DNA of 64,000 nt. Source: Thalassospira alkalitolerans (GTDB lineage: Bacteria > Pseudomonadota > Alphaproteobacteria > Rhodospirillales > Thalassospiraceae). Under the pieces are notes generated by a model. The model had not been told where the DNA came from. It searched no databases and saw only the letters and a list, made by a program, of their open reading frames with translations. The position numbers and the translations under genes are program-made. The stretch is from contig NZ_JFKB01000009.1 of NCBI RefSeq assembly GCF_002115745.1, positions 1 to 64,000 on the forward strand. Reading direction: 5' to 3'. This document shows, piece by piece, positions 8,547-15,604 of this stretch (its first letter is position 1; each line of letters starts with the position of its first letter).

Positions 8547-10154
8547 ATGAGTGCATCGTTCGGGTATCATTCAGATCAGCCCTTCGGCTCGGCTCGGTGG
8601 GCTGAGCCGGGGGAGATCGCGCGGGCGGGTTTGTTTGACCGTCAGCCGCATTCGCTGCTGGTCGGGTTTTTCCAAGGCCGCGCGCTTTGGTATTCCGACA
8701 TGGGTGGAGCAGCCTGTTTCGCAGGGCCTAGAAGCGGCAAAGGAGCCGGACTCATAGTTCAGAATTGCTGCTGGGGCATCCATAGCCCTTCGATGCTGGT
8801 TTTGGATGTGAAGGGCGAGATTGCCGCCGTGACGCGCGATCAAACGCCCGACCGTAAGTTCTGCCTTTATTGGAACCCGCAAGGACTGCACGGCATTCAG
8901 GGCGATACGATAAATCCGCTCGACCATATTCGTAAAGACAGCCCGACGTTGATTTCCGACACCAAAGTGTTCGTTGAGAACGCACTGCCGGAAAGTGGCA
9001 GCCCGCAGGGGCGGTTCTTTGAGGGGCGCGGCAAGGAGATTGTCGAAGCGCTTTCGATAACGCTCACTCTGCGCGATGGTGTCCTGACCTATCCGGCTCT
9101 CTACCGCGCAATCAATCAGTTGGTGATCGGCGGCGATGTGTGGCTCGATATTGCATTTGAAATGCAGGAAACCAGAATTGAGTTCGTCCGGCGCATCGAA
9201 GAGGAAATAGCCTCGGCGCGCGATGATAGTTCCGGCGGTTTCAAAGGTATCATCGGAGAGATTACCCGTGCCTTTTCCTGCCTGTCCGACCCTGATTTGA
9301 TGGCTTCTGTCTCACCGCCTTTTACAGCCTCCATGGCGCAGATGTGCGAGAGTGATCAGACCTATCAATTTTACCTCATGCCGCCCGGCGACATGGTTGA
9401 AGCGTGGGCGCCTGTCCTCAAATCCTTCTTCGTTAATGCACGCACCTACAAGGCGCGTGCGCCCGCCGCGCCGCGTCAGACATGGGTGCTGGATGAAATT
9501 GGTAATTTGGGCTCGTTTCCCTTGGCGCTGAAACTGTTTACCCGCGATGCAGGGCTTGGTATTCGGCCTTGGGGGTTCTGGCAAAGCACCGAACAAATGA
9601 AGGCGCTTGCGCCCGGTGCTGAAAAGATCATTCCTGCCTCGGCAGCGCTGCAAAACTGGTTCGGCATTCGCGATGATGGCACCGCTATCGCACTGTCGCG
9701 GCGTATGGGGCACGAAACCCTGCGCTATGTCGACGAACAGCGCCGTGAGACCGCTCGCCATGCCAAGCGTAAGGCCGTGCAATCTATGTTTGCGGGGCAA
9801 GACCCGTTCAAAGCCGCCTTTGATGCGCAGCATCAGACACGGATTAGCAACATTCCTGCTCTCAAACAGCGCGCTTTGATGACACAGGACGAGGTTCTCG
9901 GTCTTCCGCCCGGCAAGCAGATTATCTTTGCCGATCAGCTTGCTCATCCCATTTTGGCGGATCGCTTTCCCTATTATGAATTGCCATTTATGGCCGGGCG
10001 CTATCACCCGAACCCTTTCTTTCCGCCGGATACTCATGTGCAAATCATGACCCCGCGCGGCGCAGCGTGGCGACCTGTGATCACAGAGCCCGTGCCACGC
10101 TTTTTCGCGCACTACCCGCAATATCGAGACGGAACATGGAGCCGCATCGGATGA
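8547..10154 (+). CDS. traG: VirD4/TraG-type conjugative coupling ATPase
   Basis: The 535-residue protein is a type IV secretion coupling ATPase. Walker A is GPRSGKG at residues 60-66 and Walker B is TWVLDEIGNLG at about 312-322. Family blocks include SMLVLDVKGEIAAVTRDQ, FYLMPPGDMVEAWAPVLKSF, GFWQSTEQMKAL and QNWFGIRDDGTAIALSRRMG. Such proteins bring the relaxase-DNA complex to the mating channel at the inner membrane. Unlike VirD4 it has no obvious N-terminal transmembrane pair, and the preceding 107-residue membrane protein may supply the anchor. It overlaps the next gene by four bases (ATGA). No relaxase or channel gene is in the window, so the element is either mobilisable or continues to the left. 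Confidence 0.93.
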   Translation: MSASFGYHSDQPFGSARWAEPGEIARAGLFDRQPHSLLVGFFQGRALWYSDMGGAACFAGPRSGKGAGLIVQNCCWGIHSPSMLVLDVKGEIAAVTRDQTPDRKFCLYWNPQGLHGIQGDTINPLDHIRKDSPTLISDTKVFVENALPESGSPQGRFFEGRGKEIVEALSITLTLRDGVLTYPALYRAINQLVIGGDVWLDIAFEMQETRIEFVRRIEEEIASARDDSSGGFKGIIGEITRAFSCLSDPDLMASVSPPFTASMAQMCESDQTYQFYLMPPGDMVEAWAPVLKSFFVNARTYKARAPAAPRQTWVLDEIGNLGSFPLALKLFTRDAGLGIRPWGFWQSTEQMKALAPGAEKIIPASAALQNWFGIRDDGTAIALSRRMGHETLRYVDEQRRETARHAKRKAVQSMFAGQDPFKAAFDAQHQTRISNIPALKQRALMTQDEVLGLPPGKQIIFADQLAHPILADRFPYYELPFMAGRYHPNPFFPPDTHVQIMTPRGAAWRPVITEPVPRFFAHYPQYRDGTWSRIG

Positions 10155-10453
10155 CCAACTTTGCCAAGTCGATATCAACCACGCCAATCGAGGCAATTTC
10201 GCCGCGCCAAAGTTTCAACGAAGTGAAGCGTGCGGACGCCGAGGTGATAGAGCCGCGCAACTCGGAGATGATTGCAAAGGAGCAACCAAAACCGACCTTG
10301 CATCCATCGCCCGCTCTCTCCTTCGGCTCTGATGGCGCAGTTTTCAATGCCGCGTGGGAGCGCGAACAACGCCGCGCTGCCTTCATCCGCGAACGTACCG
10401 ATCCCGAAAGCGGCGGGCGCGTCCGTGTTCTAAATCGGGATTTTAACCGCTGA
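10151..10453 (+). CDS. Small hypothetical protein coupled to traG
   Basis: The ATG at 10151 overlaps the traG stop as ATGA, indicating translational coupling; the frame is open further upstream, but that is a shadow of traG. The 100-residue product is polar, with no signal or membrane span. It ends in a basic helical stretch (FNAAWEREQRRAAFIRERT) followed by ESGGRVRVLNRDFNR. I do not recognise the family. Its position suggests an accessory transfer factor. Confidence 0.55.
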   Translation: MTNFAKSISTTPIEAISPRQSFNEVKRADAEVIEPRNSEMIAKEQPKPTLHPSPALSFGSDGAVFNAAWEREQRRAAFIRERTDPESGGRVRVLNRDFNR

Positions 10454-10469
10454 GAAAAGGAACAAAATC

Positions 10470-10784
10470 ATGACGCAAGAAAAAGACAATGCGAAACGTC
10501 CCGAAGCGACGCTTCGGGACGGTAGTGTTAAAGCATCTATCTGGCGTAACGAGGGCGATAACGGCACATTCCACTCCACCGCTTTCGCTCGCACCTATGA
10601 GGACGGAGAGGGTAATCCGCGCGATACAAATAGCTTTACGGGAACCGATCTTTTGAAGGTCTCGGAACTTGCGCGCCAGGCCTACAATAAATCACGCATT
10701 CTCGACCGGGACGAGCGCCGCGCCGCCTTTGACCAAGCCCGCCAAGAACGTCCACTTGATGAGCAGAAAACGCGTGGCCGATAG
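10470..10784 (+). CDS. Small hypothetical protein of the element
   Basis: This 104-residue protein has AAAGGA at ribosome-binding distance before its ATG and starts 16 bp after the previous gene. The middle, ASIWRNEGDNGTFHSTAFAR followed by TYEDGEGN, then SFTGTDLLKVSELARQAY, looks like a compact alpha/beta fold. The tail is charged and basic. I recall similar short proteins in proteobacterial conjugative and prophage-like elements, without a defined function. It likely shares the traG transcript. Confidence 0.6.
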   Translation: MTQEKDNAKRPEATLRDGSVKASIWRNEGDNGTFHSTAFARTYEDGEGNPRDTNSFTGTDLLKVSELARQAYNKSRILDRDERRAAFDQARQERPLDEQKTRGR

Positions 10785-10914
10785 GGCGCATACGCTCGTA
10801 TGACCCCATGGAGCCATGAAGCAAAATAGGATAATATTCCTTCTTTGTTTCGTTCGGTCACAAGGAAAGGGGGCGAGTAACGAAGATTAACACTTGAACA
10901 GAAGGAGGTGCCCC

Positions 10915-11295
10915 ATGGCTCCGCAAAAGCATAAGGCCGAATTCAACACCAAGACCGGGAACATGAAGCCTCTTGTTCCTAAACGTAATTCGGTCGAATT
11001 CGATGCGGTAGAGTTCATGCACTTCCTTGAAGAAACGGATTGGACGGACGAGGAAAAGGCTGAATACATCGCACTGGTTTGGAACATCATCTGCGAGTTT
11101 GTTGCGCTGGGGTTTGGTGTTCATCCCATCCAGAAAGCGCAAGAAGACTGTGGAAAACGTACCCCTTCCAGCATGCAATCACCTTTGGCAGCGGCGGCTG
11201 TGGTAAACTCTTCTCATAGCAATTTGATTGAAAAATTTGTGCGTCTGAGCGGAGTAGAACCTCTCTCGGACGGGGAAGGAGTCAGTGATGGATAA
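10915..11295 (+). CDS. Small hypothetical protein preceding the recombinase
   Basis: The ATG at 10915 was chosen because a strong GGAGGTG stands just upstream (10904-10910); the frame is open to 10894, but that start lacks such a signal. The 126-residue product has a polar start and a hydrophobic helical centre (ADEEKAEY-like acidic helix, then IALVWNIICEFVALGFGV). Its 3' end overlaps the recombinase start at 11288 by eight bases, so translation is probably coupled. It may be a recombination directionality or regulatory partner; position is the only evidence for that. Confidence 0.6.
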   Translation: MAPQKHKAEFNTKTGNMKPLVPKRNSVEFDAVEFMHFLEETDWTDEEKAEYIALVWNIICEFVALGFGVHPIQKAQEDCGKRTPSSMQSPLAAAAVVNSSHSNLIEKFVRLSGVEPLSDGEGVSDG

Positions 11296-12862
11296 GTCGC
11301 AAAAAGCCCTGATTTATTGCCGTGTATCGGGCAAAAAGCAAACAAAGGACGGTTCCGGCCTCGACAGTCAGGAATACCGCTGTCGCCAATATGCCGAGGC
11401 CAAGGGATACACGGTCGAAGCCGTGTTTCCCGACGATGTCTCAGGCGGTGGTGATTTCATAAAACGCCCCGGCATGGTGGCGCTTCTCGCCTATATGGAT
11501 GCGCGTTCTTCCGAGCACTTCGTTGTGATTTTCGACGACCTCAAACGCTATGCACGGGATGTCGAATTCCACCTCAAGCTTCGCCGCATCATGAGCGAGC
11601 GCGGCGCAGTGCGTGAATGTCTCAACTTCAATTTCGAGGATACGCCGGAAGGCAAATTCAACGAGATCATCTCTGCCGCCGCCGGAGAGCTTGAGCGCGA
11701 ACAAATGGGACGCCAGAACAAGCAAAAGGCCATGGCGAGACTTGAGCAGGGTTACGCCATACGCTCGGTGCCGCCTGTCGGTCTCAAATACGTTTCCGCG
11801 AAAGGAGGCGGTAAGGTTCTGGTGCATGATGAGCCTGTTGCTTCCATCGTCCGTGAAGCCCTCGAAGGTTTCGCATCAGGACGTTTTGCCTCTCAGTCGG
11901 AAATCATTCGCTATCTTGAATCCGAACCTCATTTTCCAAAAGATTTACCCGATGGCCGTATTCGCCAGATGACGGTCAAGCGAATGCTCACGCAAATCCT
12001 CTACGGTGGCTATGTCGCCATGCCCAGCTGGGGTATCTCCATGCGAGAGGCCAAACATGAGGGTATTGTCAGCAAGGAAAGCTTCTGGCGCATTCAAGAC
12101 CGCCTCAAGGGACGGCCTGTGATGCCTGCACGCAAGAATATGAGTGAGGATTTTCCATTGCGCGGTGGCGCGATTTCCTGCGCGTGCTGCGGCTATGCTC
12201 TGACGGGCGGATGGAGCACAGGCAAATACAAGAAATATCCTTATTATTTCTGTCATCACCTAGGTTGTTCCGAGCGTGGAAAGACGATCCCTGTGGCGAA
12301 ACTGCATGGGCGGTTCGAAGAACTGCTCAAATCTCTCCAACCAACGCGCCAATTTCTTGGTATGGCAAAGGTAATGTTTACCAAGGCATGGGAAGCTCAG
12401 GCTGCGGGGTTGTCGGAGGCAGCTAAAACTTACAGCAATAAAGCGCACGAATTGGAAGTCGAAATCGGCAAGGTGGTTGACCGGATGATGGAGGTTTCTA
12501 ATTCTCGTGCCTTGAAAGCCTTTGAGGATCGCATAGAAATCTTGGAGCGCGAGAAGCTGATAGTGCTGGGAAAAGCGGCAAAAAAGCCCGAACCAACACG
12601 CCCGTTCGGCGAGATGTTTGAACTCTCAATGCGATTTCTCGCAAACCCTTATGATTGTTGGAAAATAGGGGAGTCTGCTGCACGACATTTAGTCGTCCGA
12701 CTGGCCTTCGATCAGCGACTTTCTTATACCCGTGAAACGGGCTGTTTGAACTCTAAAAAATCCAATGTTTTTAGAGCTCTAGAGGGTATATCAATGTCGG
12801 GAAAGTCGATGGTGCCCCCGGGGAGAATCGAACTCCCACTCTCAAAGAGAAACAGATTTTGA
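11288..12862 (+). CDS. Large serine recombinase, integrase of the element
   Basis: This is a 524-residue large serine integrase. The catalytic domain begins with IYCRVSGKKQ (Ser14) and continues through SGGGDFIKRPGM and ELEREQMGRQNKQKAMARL. A recombinase domain with LTQILYGGYV follows, then a zinc ribbon with Cys pairs CACC and CHHLGC near residues 297-325. A coiled-coil region lies at about residues 360-440. Family members integrate elements without host factors. The start at 11288 has AAGGAG six bases upstream. The reading frame runs past the end of the tRNA-Leu gene: the last residues, VPPGRIELPLSKRNRF, are encoded by the 3' half of the tRNA on the other strand. The C-terminus is therefore specific to the integrated form and should differ in the excised circle. 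Confidence 0.93.
   Translation: MDKSQKALIYCRVSGKKQTKDGSGLDSQEYRCRQYAEAKGYTVEAVFPDDVSGGGDFIKRPGMVALLAYMDARSSEHFVVIFDDLKRYARDVEFHLKLRRIMSERGAVRECLNFNFEDTPEGKFNEIISAAAGELEREQMGRQNKQKAMARLEQGYAIRSVPPVGLKYVSAKGGGKVLVHDEPVASIVREALEGFASGRFASQSEIIRYLESEPHFPKDLPDGRIRQMTVKRMLTQILYGGYVAMPSWGISMREAKHEGIVSKESFWRIQDRLKGRPVMPARKNMSEDFPLRGGAISCACCGYALTGGWSTGKYKKYPYYFCHHLGCSERGKTIPVAKLHGRFEELLKSLQPTRQFLGMAKVMFTKAWEAQAAGLSEAAKTYSNKAHELEVEIGKVVDRMMEVSNSRALKAFEDRIEILEREKLIVLGKAAKKPEPTRPFGEMFELSMRFLANPYDCWKIGESAARHLVVRLAFDQRLSYTRETGCLNSKKSNVFRALEGISMSGKSMVPPGRIELPLSKRNRF
12810..12862. other. Presumed attachment site at the tRNA 3' end
   Basis: The element's integrase gene runs into the 3' half of the tRNA-Leu gene. 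Elements that use tRNA genes recombine within the 3' part and restore it. The crossover core cannot be placed because the opposite junction, expected to carry a copy of part of this sequence, lies left of the window. Confidence 0.5.
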
Positions 12863-12895
12863 GTCTGCCGCGTCTACCAATTCCGCCACAGGGGC
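12810..12895 (-). tRNA. tRNA-Leu (anticodon CAA)
   Basis: The minus strand folds as a class II tRNA with CCA encoded. The acceptor GCCCCTG pairs with CGGGGGC. The D-arm region is GGCGGAATTGGTAGACGCG, the anticodon stem is GCAGA/TCTGT with loop CTCAAAA (anticodon CAA, reading UUG), and a variable arm precedes GTTCGATTC in the T-arm. Its 3' end faces the mobile element and overlaps the recombinase frame, so it is the integration target and the gene is restored intact. A good promoter lies upstream at 12939-12966. Whether another Leu-CAA tRNA exists elsewhere cannot be seen. Confidence 0.96.
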
Positions 12896-12905
12896 AGGCA
12901 TATAT

Positions 12906-12922
12906 GGGTGCGTTGCGCACCC
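12906..12922 (-). other. Hairpin in the tRNA-Leu leader
   Basis: GGGTGCG and CGCACCC form a 7-bp stem between the tRNA promoter and the mature 5' end. It may be a processing determinant. Confidence 0.4.
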
Positions 12923-12938
12923 GCCATCGTGGGGGCGG

Positions 12939-12966
12939 ATAATAGCTGTAAATTTCGTGCGGTCAA
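12939..12966 (-). promoter_or_regulatory. Sigma70-type promoter of tRNA-Leu
   Basis: On the minus strand, TTGACC and TATTAT are separated by 16 bp, with the tRNA 5' end 44 bp downstream of the -10 hexamer. Confidence 0.65.
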
Positions 12967-13134
12967 TGGGGCTTTACGCAAAAATTGCATCATAATTCAC
13001 GCGCGCGCTGGATGTCCGACTTTGGATCGGATAACACCGTTGTGATGTTTCCTCAAATGCGGTTACATCACGCCCATAATAGACCATTACGCCACGTTGT
13101 TTCGACCTCACAACTCAAACCAAAGGGCATTTTC

Positions 13135-13722
13135 GTGCTGCGCAGCCTTTATGACTGGACCCTGAACCTGGCGGCACACCGCCATGCAGGCATCGCCCTT
13201 TTCATTATCGCGTTTATCGAAAGCTCGATCTTTCCGATCCCGCCGGATGTCTTGCTGATCCCGATGATTGTCGCCGCCCCGACAAGGGCATGGCGCTTTG
13301 CACTGATTTGCCTTGTTGGATCGGTGCTGGGTGGCATCGCCGGATATGGTATCGGTTACTTCCTGTTTGAAAGCATCGGCCAGCCAGTTTTGCAGCTTTA
13401 TGGCTACAGCGCGAAATTTGATGCTTTCCGTGACTATTACAATGAATGGGGTGCCTGGGCGGTATTTATCGCCGGTGTTACACCATTCCCATACAAGGTC
13501 ATTACGATCCTGTCAGGCGTCACCGCCCTTGATCCATCGGTTTTCATGGTGGCATCGGTTCTTGCGCGTGGATTGCGGTTCTTTATCATTGCGGCTCTGA
13601 TCTGGAAATTTGGTCCGGTTATTCGCGACTTCATCGAAAAACGGCTTGGCCTCGTTTTCACCATATTTGTCGTAGTTCTTGTCGGTGGATTTGTTGCCAT
13701 CAAACTGATCCCGCACAGTTAA
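13135..13722 (+). CDS. YqaA-type membrane protein (DedA/VTT superfamily)
   Basis: The 195-residue product has several membrane spans, including ALFIIAFIESSIFPIPPDVL, FALICLVGSVLGGIAGYGIG and the C-terminal VFTIFVVVLVGGFVAI. The pattern ES-PIPPDVLL-P with G-re-entrant segments (ITPFPYK-like VTPFPYKVITILSGV) is typical of the YqaA branch of the SNARE-associated (VTT) superfamily. The wider superfamily includes lipid scramblases and flippases, but the YqaA branch has no settled role. The GTG start at 13135 follows AAAGGG and matches the usual N-terminus (LRSLYDWTLNLAAHRHAG); an in-frame extension to 12985 lacks character. The next gene is dsbB in the same direction. Confidence 0.82.
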   Translation: MLRSLYDWTLNLAAHRHAGIALFIIAFIESSIFPIPPDVLLIPMIVAAPTRAWRFALICLVGSVLGGIAGYGIGYFLFESIGQPVLQLYGYSAKFDAFRDYYNEWGAWAVFIAGVTPFPYKVITILSGVTALDPSVFMVASVLARGLRFFIIAALIWKFGPVIRDFIEKRLGLVFTIFVVVLVGGFVAIKLIPHS

Positions 13723-13800
13723 TTACGGCGAATAATTATAGCCAATTACGGTAAATCACCGTTAATCGGTGAAACCAAAAAACGATAACGGAACGGCCCG

Positions 13801-14307
13801 ATGATCAAATTGCTTCGCGCACATTACGCCCCGACCCTGCCGCCGGTTGCGATTTTCCTGATTTCTGCCGGAAGTATCGGCTTTGCGTTCTATGCGCAAT
13901 ATGTACAGAAATTGTTGCCCTGTATTTTGTGCCTCTATCAACGCATACCGTTCTATACCGCAGGCGGCTTGGCAATCCTTGCATTGTTGCTTTTGCGCAT
14001 CCCCGGGGTCGCGCGCGCATTAGTCTATCTATGCGCTGCAAGTTTTGCTGTTGGGACTGCCATTGCCATTTATCATGTCGGGGTTCAGGAGCTCTGGTGG
14101 GAAGGCCCTGCAATGTGCGGTGGCCTGACAAGCGGGGCGGCGACAGTTGCCGATTTAAAAGCACAGTTGATGGCACAGCCCATCGTACGCTGCGACAAGA
14201 TCGAGTGGACCTTGTTTGGCATCACCATGCCGACGGTCAATGTGTTCTTTTCTGCTGCTCTGACCATCCTCTGCCTGATCGCGCCGTCACGTTGGATGAA
14301 ACGCTAA
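13801..14307 (+). CDS. dsbB: Disulfide bond formation protein B
   Basis: The 168-residue protein is an inner-membrane quinone reductase that reoxidises periplasmic DsbA-type oxidases. Four membrane spans are visible. The first redox pair lies in LPCILCLYQ near residues 41-44 (CxxC). The second periplasmic pair is Cys in GPAMCGGL and in PIVRCDKIEW. Length and topology match the family. A strong terminator follows. A DsbA-like protein with a CPHC site is encoded at the far end of the window, which may be a partner, though it is not in the same operon. Confidence 0.92.
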   Translation: MIKLLRAHYAPTLPPVAIFLISAGSIGFAFYAQYVQKLLPCILCLYQRIPFYTAGGLAILALLLLRIPGVARALVYLCAASFAVGTAIAIYHVGVQELWWEGPAMCGGLTSGAATVADLKAQLMAQPIVRCDKIEWTLFGITMPTVNVFFSAALTILCLIAPSRWMKR

Positions 14308-14325
14308 ACATTCCAATCCTTCCGA

Positions 14326-14358
14326 AAACCCGCCAGACACACGTTTGGCGGGTTTTTT
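14326..14358 (+). terminator. Rho-independent terminator of dsbB
   Basis: CCCGCCA and TGGCGGG form a stem with A-rich 5' flank and a TTTTTT tail, 20 bp after the dsbB stop. Confidence 0.85.
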
Positions 14359-14443
14359 CATATGCCCCCCCCGCACAAGACTGCGTCGATCGCAAAAACC
14401 TGTCACACCCAACATCTGATAATGCGAATTGTTCTTGTTTGCA

Positions 14444-14456
14444 TGCAAATATTCGC
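14444..14456. promoter_or_regulatory. Candidate iron-regulator (Fur-type) half-palindrome
   Basis: TGCAAATATTCGC upstream of the AraC gene resembles the dyad recognised by alphaproteobacterial Fur proteins (GCRAAT around one base, then ATTYGC). A second loosely similar stretch, GATAATGCGAATTGTTC, lies just upstream. The downstream siderophore receptor makes iron control plausible, but the match is by eye only. Confidence 0.3.
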
Positions 14457-14559
14457 TATAGTTCCGCGTATCCAGTTGATTTTCGAACATGGATTCCGGG
14501 ATGCATTTGCGCGCTTCCATTATGGGATCCACTAAAACCCGATAAGGACGACCGCAGGA

Positions 14560-15456
14560 ATGCCGAACATGACATTCCATCCACAAATGAACAGCCAAAT
14601 CGAGGGCATCACGCTTCTTGACGATCTTCGTTTTCATCGTTGGGATGCCGCAATTTCCGATCTTTGGCATGTCGAATGCGCAGAGCGCGCCGGCGGCACC
14701 TATATCTCTCGTGCGCCGCGCCTTGTCGCCATTCTTGACTGCATCGGGGATGCTCGCCTTCAGGTCAGAACCCTTGGCAATAATGCAAGTGCGGCATGCC
14801 CCGAACAAGGCTGCCTGTCCTTTATCCCTGCCGGGATGGAAATTTCGTCGGAAATCCACGGAAAATGCCGTTTGCGCCATCTCGACATTCATCTGGATGT
14901 CGAACAGATCGAAAAAACGCTGGGCTATGCCATCGACAAGACCATGCTTGAAACGCCGCGCATTGGCTTTTGCGATCCACGTATCAAATCACTGGTTCAA
15001 CTGATTGCCGATGACGTCGCAATAGGCAGCGCGGGTCCGCAGCTTTATGGCGAAAGCCTTGTCACCGCTTTAATGACAGCCTTGCTTGATGCGCGACCAG
15101 AAAACGAACCACCCCGCAAACGCGGTCGCCTTGCCCCGCACCAGTTGCGAAAATCCATTGATTACATCGAAGAAAATTGCAATCGCACCATCCGGCTGGA
15201 TGAATTGGCCCAACTGACAGGACTGTCACAATCTTATTTCTGCTCGGCCTTTCGCCAGTCAACCGGCATGCCACCAAACCAGTGGCAGATGAAAGCCCGT
15301 GTCGACCGGGCAAAAGAAATGCTAAGTGAAAAAGACACTTCGCTTGCCGGAATTGCCGCCAATGTCGGCTTTGCTGATCAGGCCCATCTGACCCGTGTTT
15401 TCCGGCGGATCGTTGGTACAACGCCTGGAGCATGGCGCAAAGAACAGATCGCCTGA
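14560..15456 (+). CDS. AraC-family regulator, probable activator of the siderophore receptor
   Basis: The 298-residue protein carries the C-terminal AraC double helix-turn-helix (about residues 195-295): IRLDELAQLTGLSQSYFCSA, then the signature SLAIAANVGFADQAHLTRVF-like segment (LAGIAANVGFADQAHLTRVF) and RRIVGTTPGAWR. The N-terminal half has no named domain by eye, but its LSFIPAGMEI stretch resembles the cupin-like arm of AraC sensors. It lies directly upstream of, and co-directional with, a TonB-dependent siderophore receptor, the arrangement of PchR-type regulators that sense the cognate iron-siderophore. A 20-bp-spaced direct repeat between the two genes is a likely operator. Siderophore control is inferred from context. 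Confidence 0.85.
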   Translation: MPNMTFHPQMNSQIEGITLLDDLRFHRWDAAISDLWHVECAERAGGTYISRAPRLVAILDCIGDARLQVRTLGNNASAACPEQGCLSFIPAGMEISSEIHGKCRLRHLDIHLDVEQIEKTLGYAIDKTMLETPRIGFCDPRIKSLVQLIADDVAIGSAGPQLYGESLVTALMTALLDARPENEPPRKRGRLAPHQLRKSIDYIEENCNRTIRLDELAQLTGLSQSYFCSAFRQSTGMPPNQWQMKARVDRAKEMLSEKDTSLAGIAANVGFADQAHLTRVFRRIVGTTPGAWRKEQIA

Positions 15457-15472
15457 AATTAAGCCAAAATCC

Positions 15473-15500
15473 GTTCAATACGACCAAATACAGTTCAATA
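15473..15500. promoter_or_regulatory. Direct repeat upstream of the siderophore receptor, candidate AraC operator
   Basis: GTTCAATA occurs at 15473-15480 and 15493-15500, 20 bp apart, about two helical turns on the same face. AraC-family regulators bind such tandem sites. The repeat is 105 bp before the receptor ATG and 17 bp after the regulator stop. Confidence 0.5.
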
Positions 15501-15604
15501 TCGCCCCGTAATTGGCGTGGTATCGGATGTCACACCAAGACGCCCGCATAAAATGCATGCGTGAACGGCGTTGACATGACAACCGACACAGGAATTTTCC
15601 GGAT

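Noticed and set aside
10067-10150. Longer start for the gene after traG
   Set aside because: The extension only overlaps traG in another frame; the ATGA overlap at 10151 is a standard coupled start.
9312-10196. Minus-strand open frame of 294 codons opposite traG
   Set aside because: Shadow of the coupling ATPase gene; composition rich in Arg, His and Cys, with no motifs.
15571-15576. TTGACA before the siderophore receptor as a -35 hexamer
   Set aside because: The ATG at 15605 leaves no room for a -10 hexamer and transcript start downstream.
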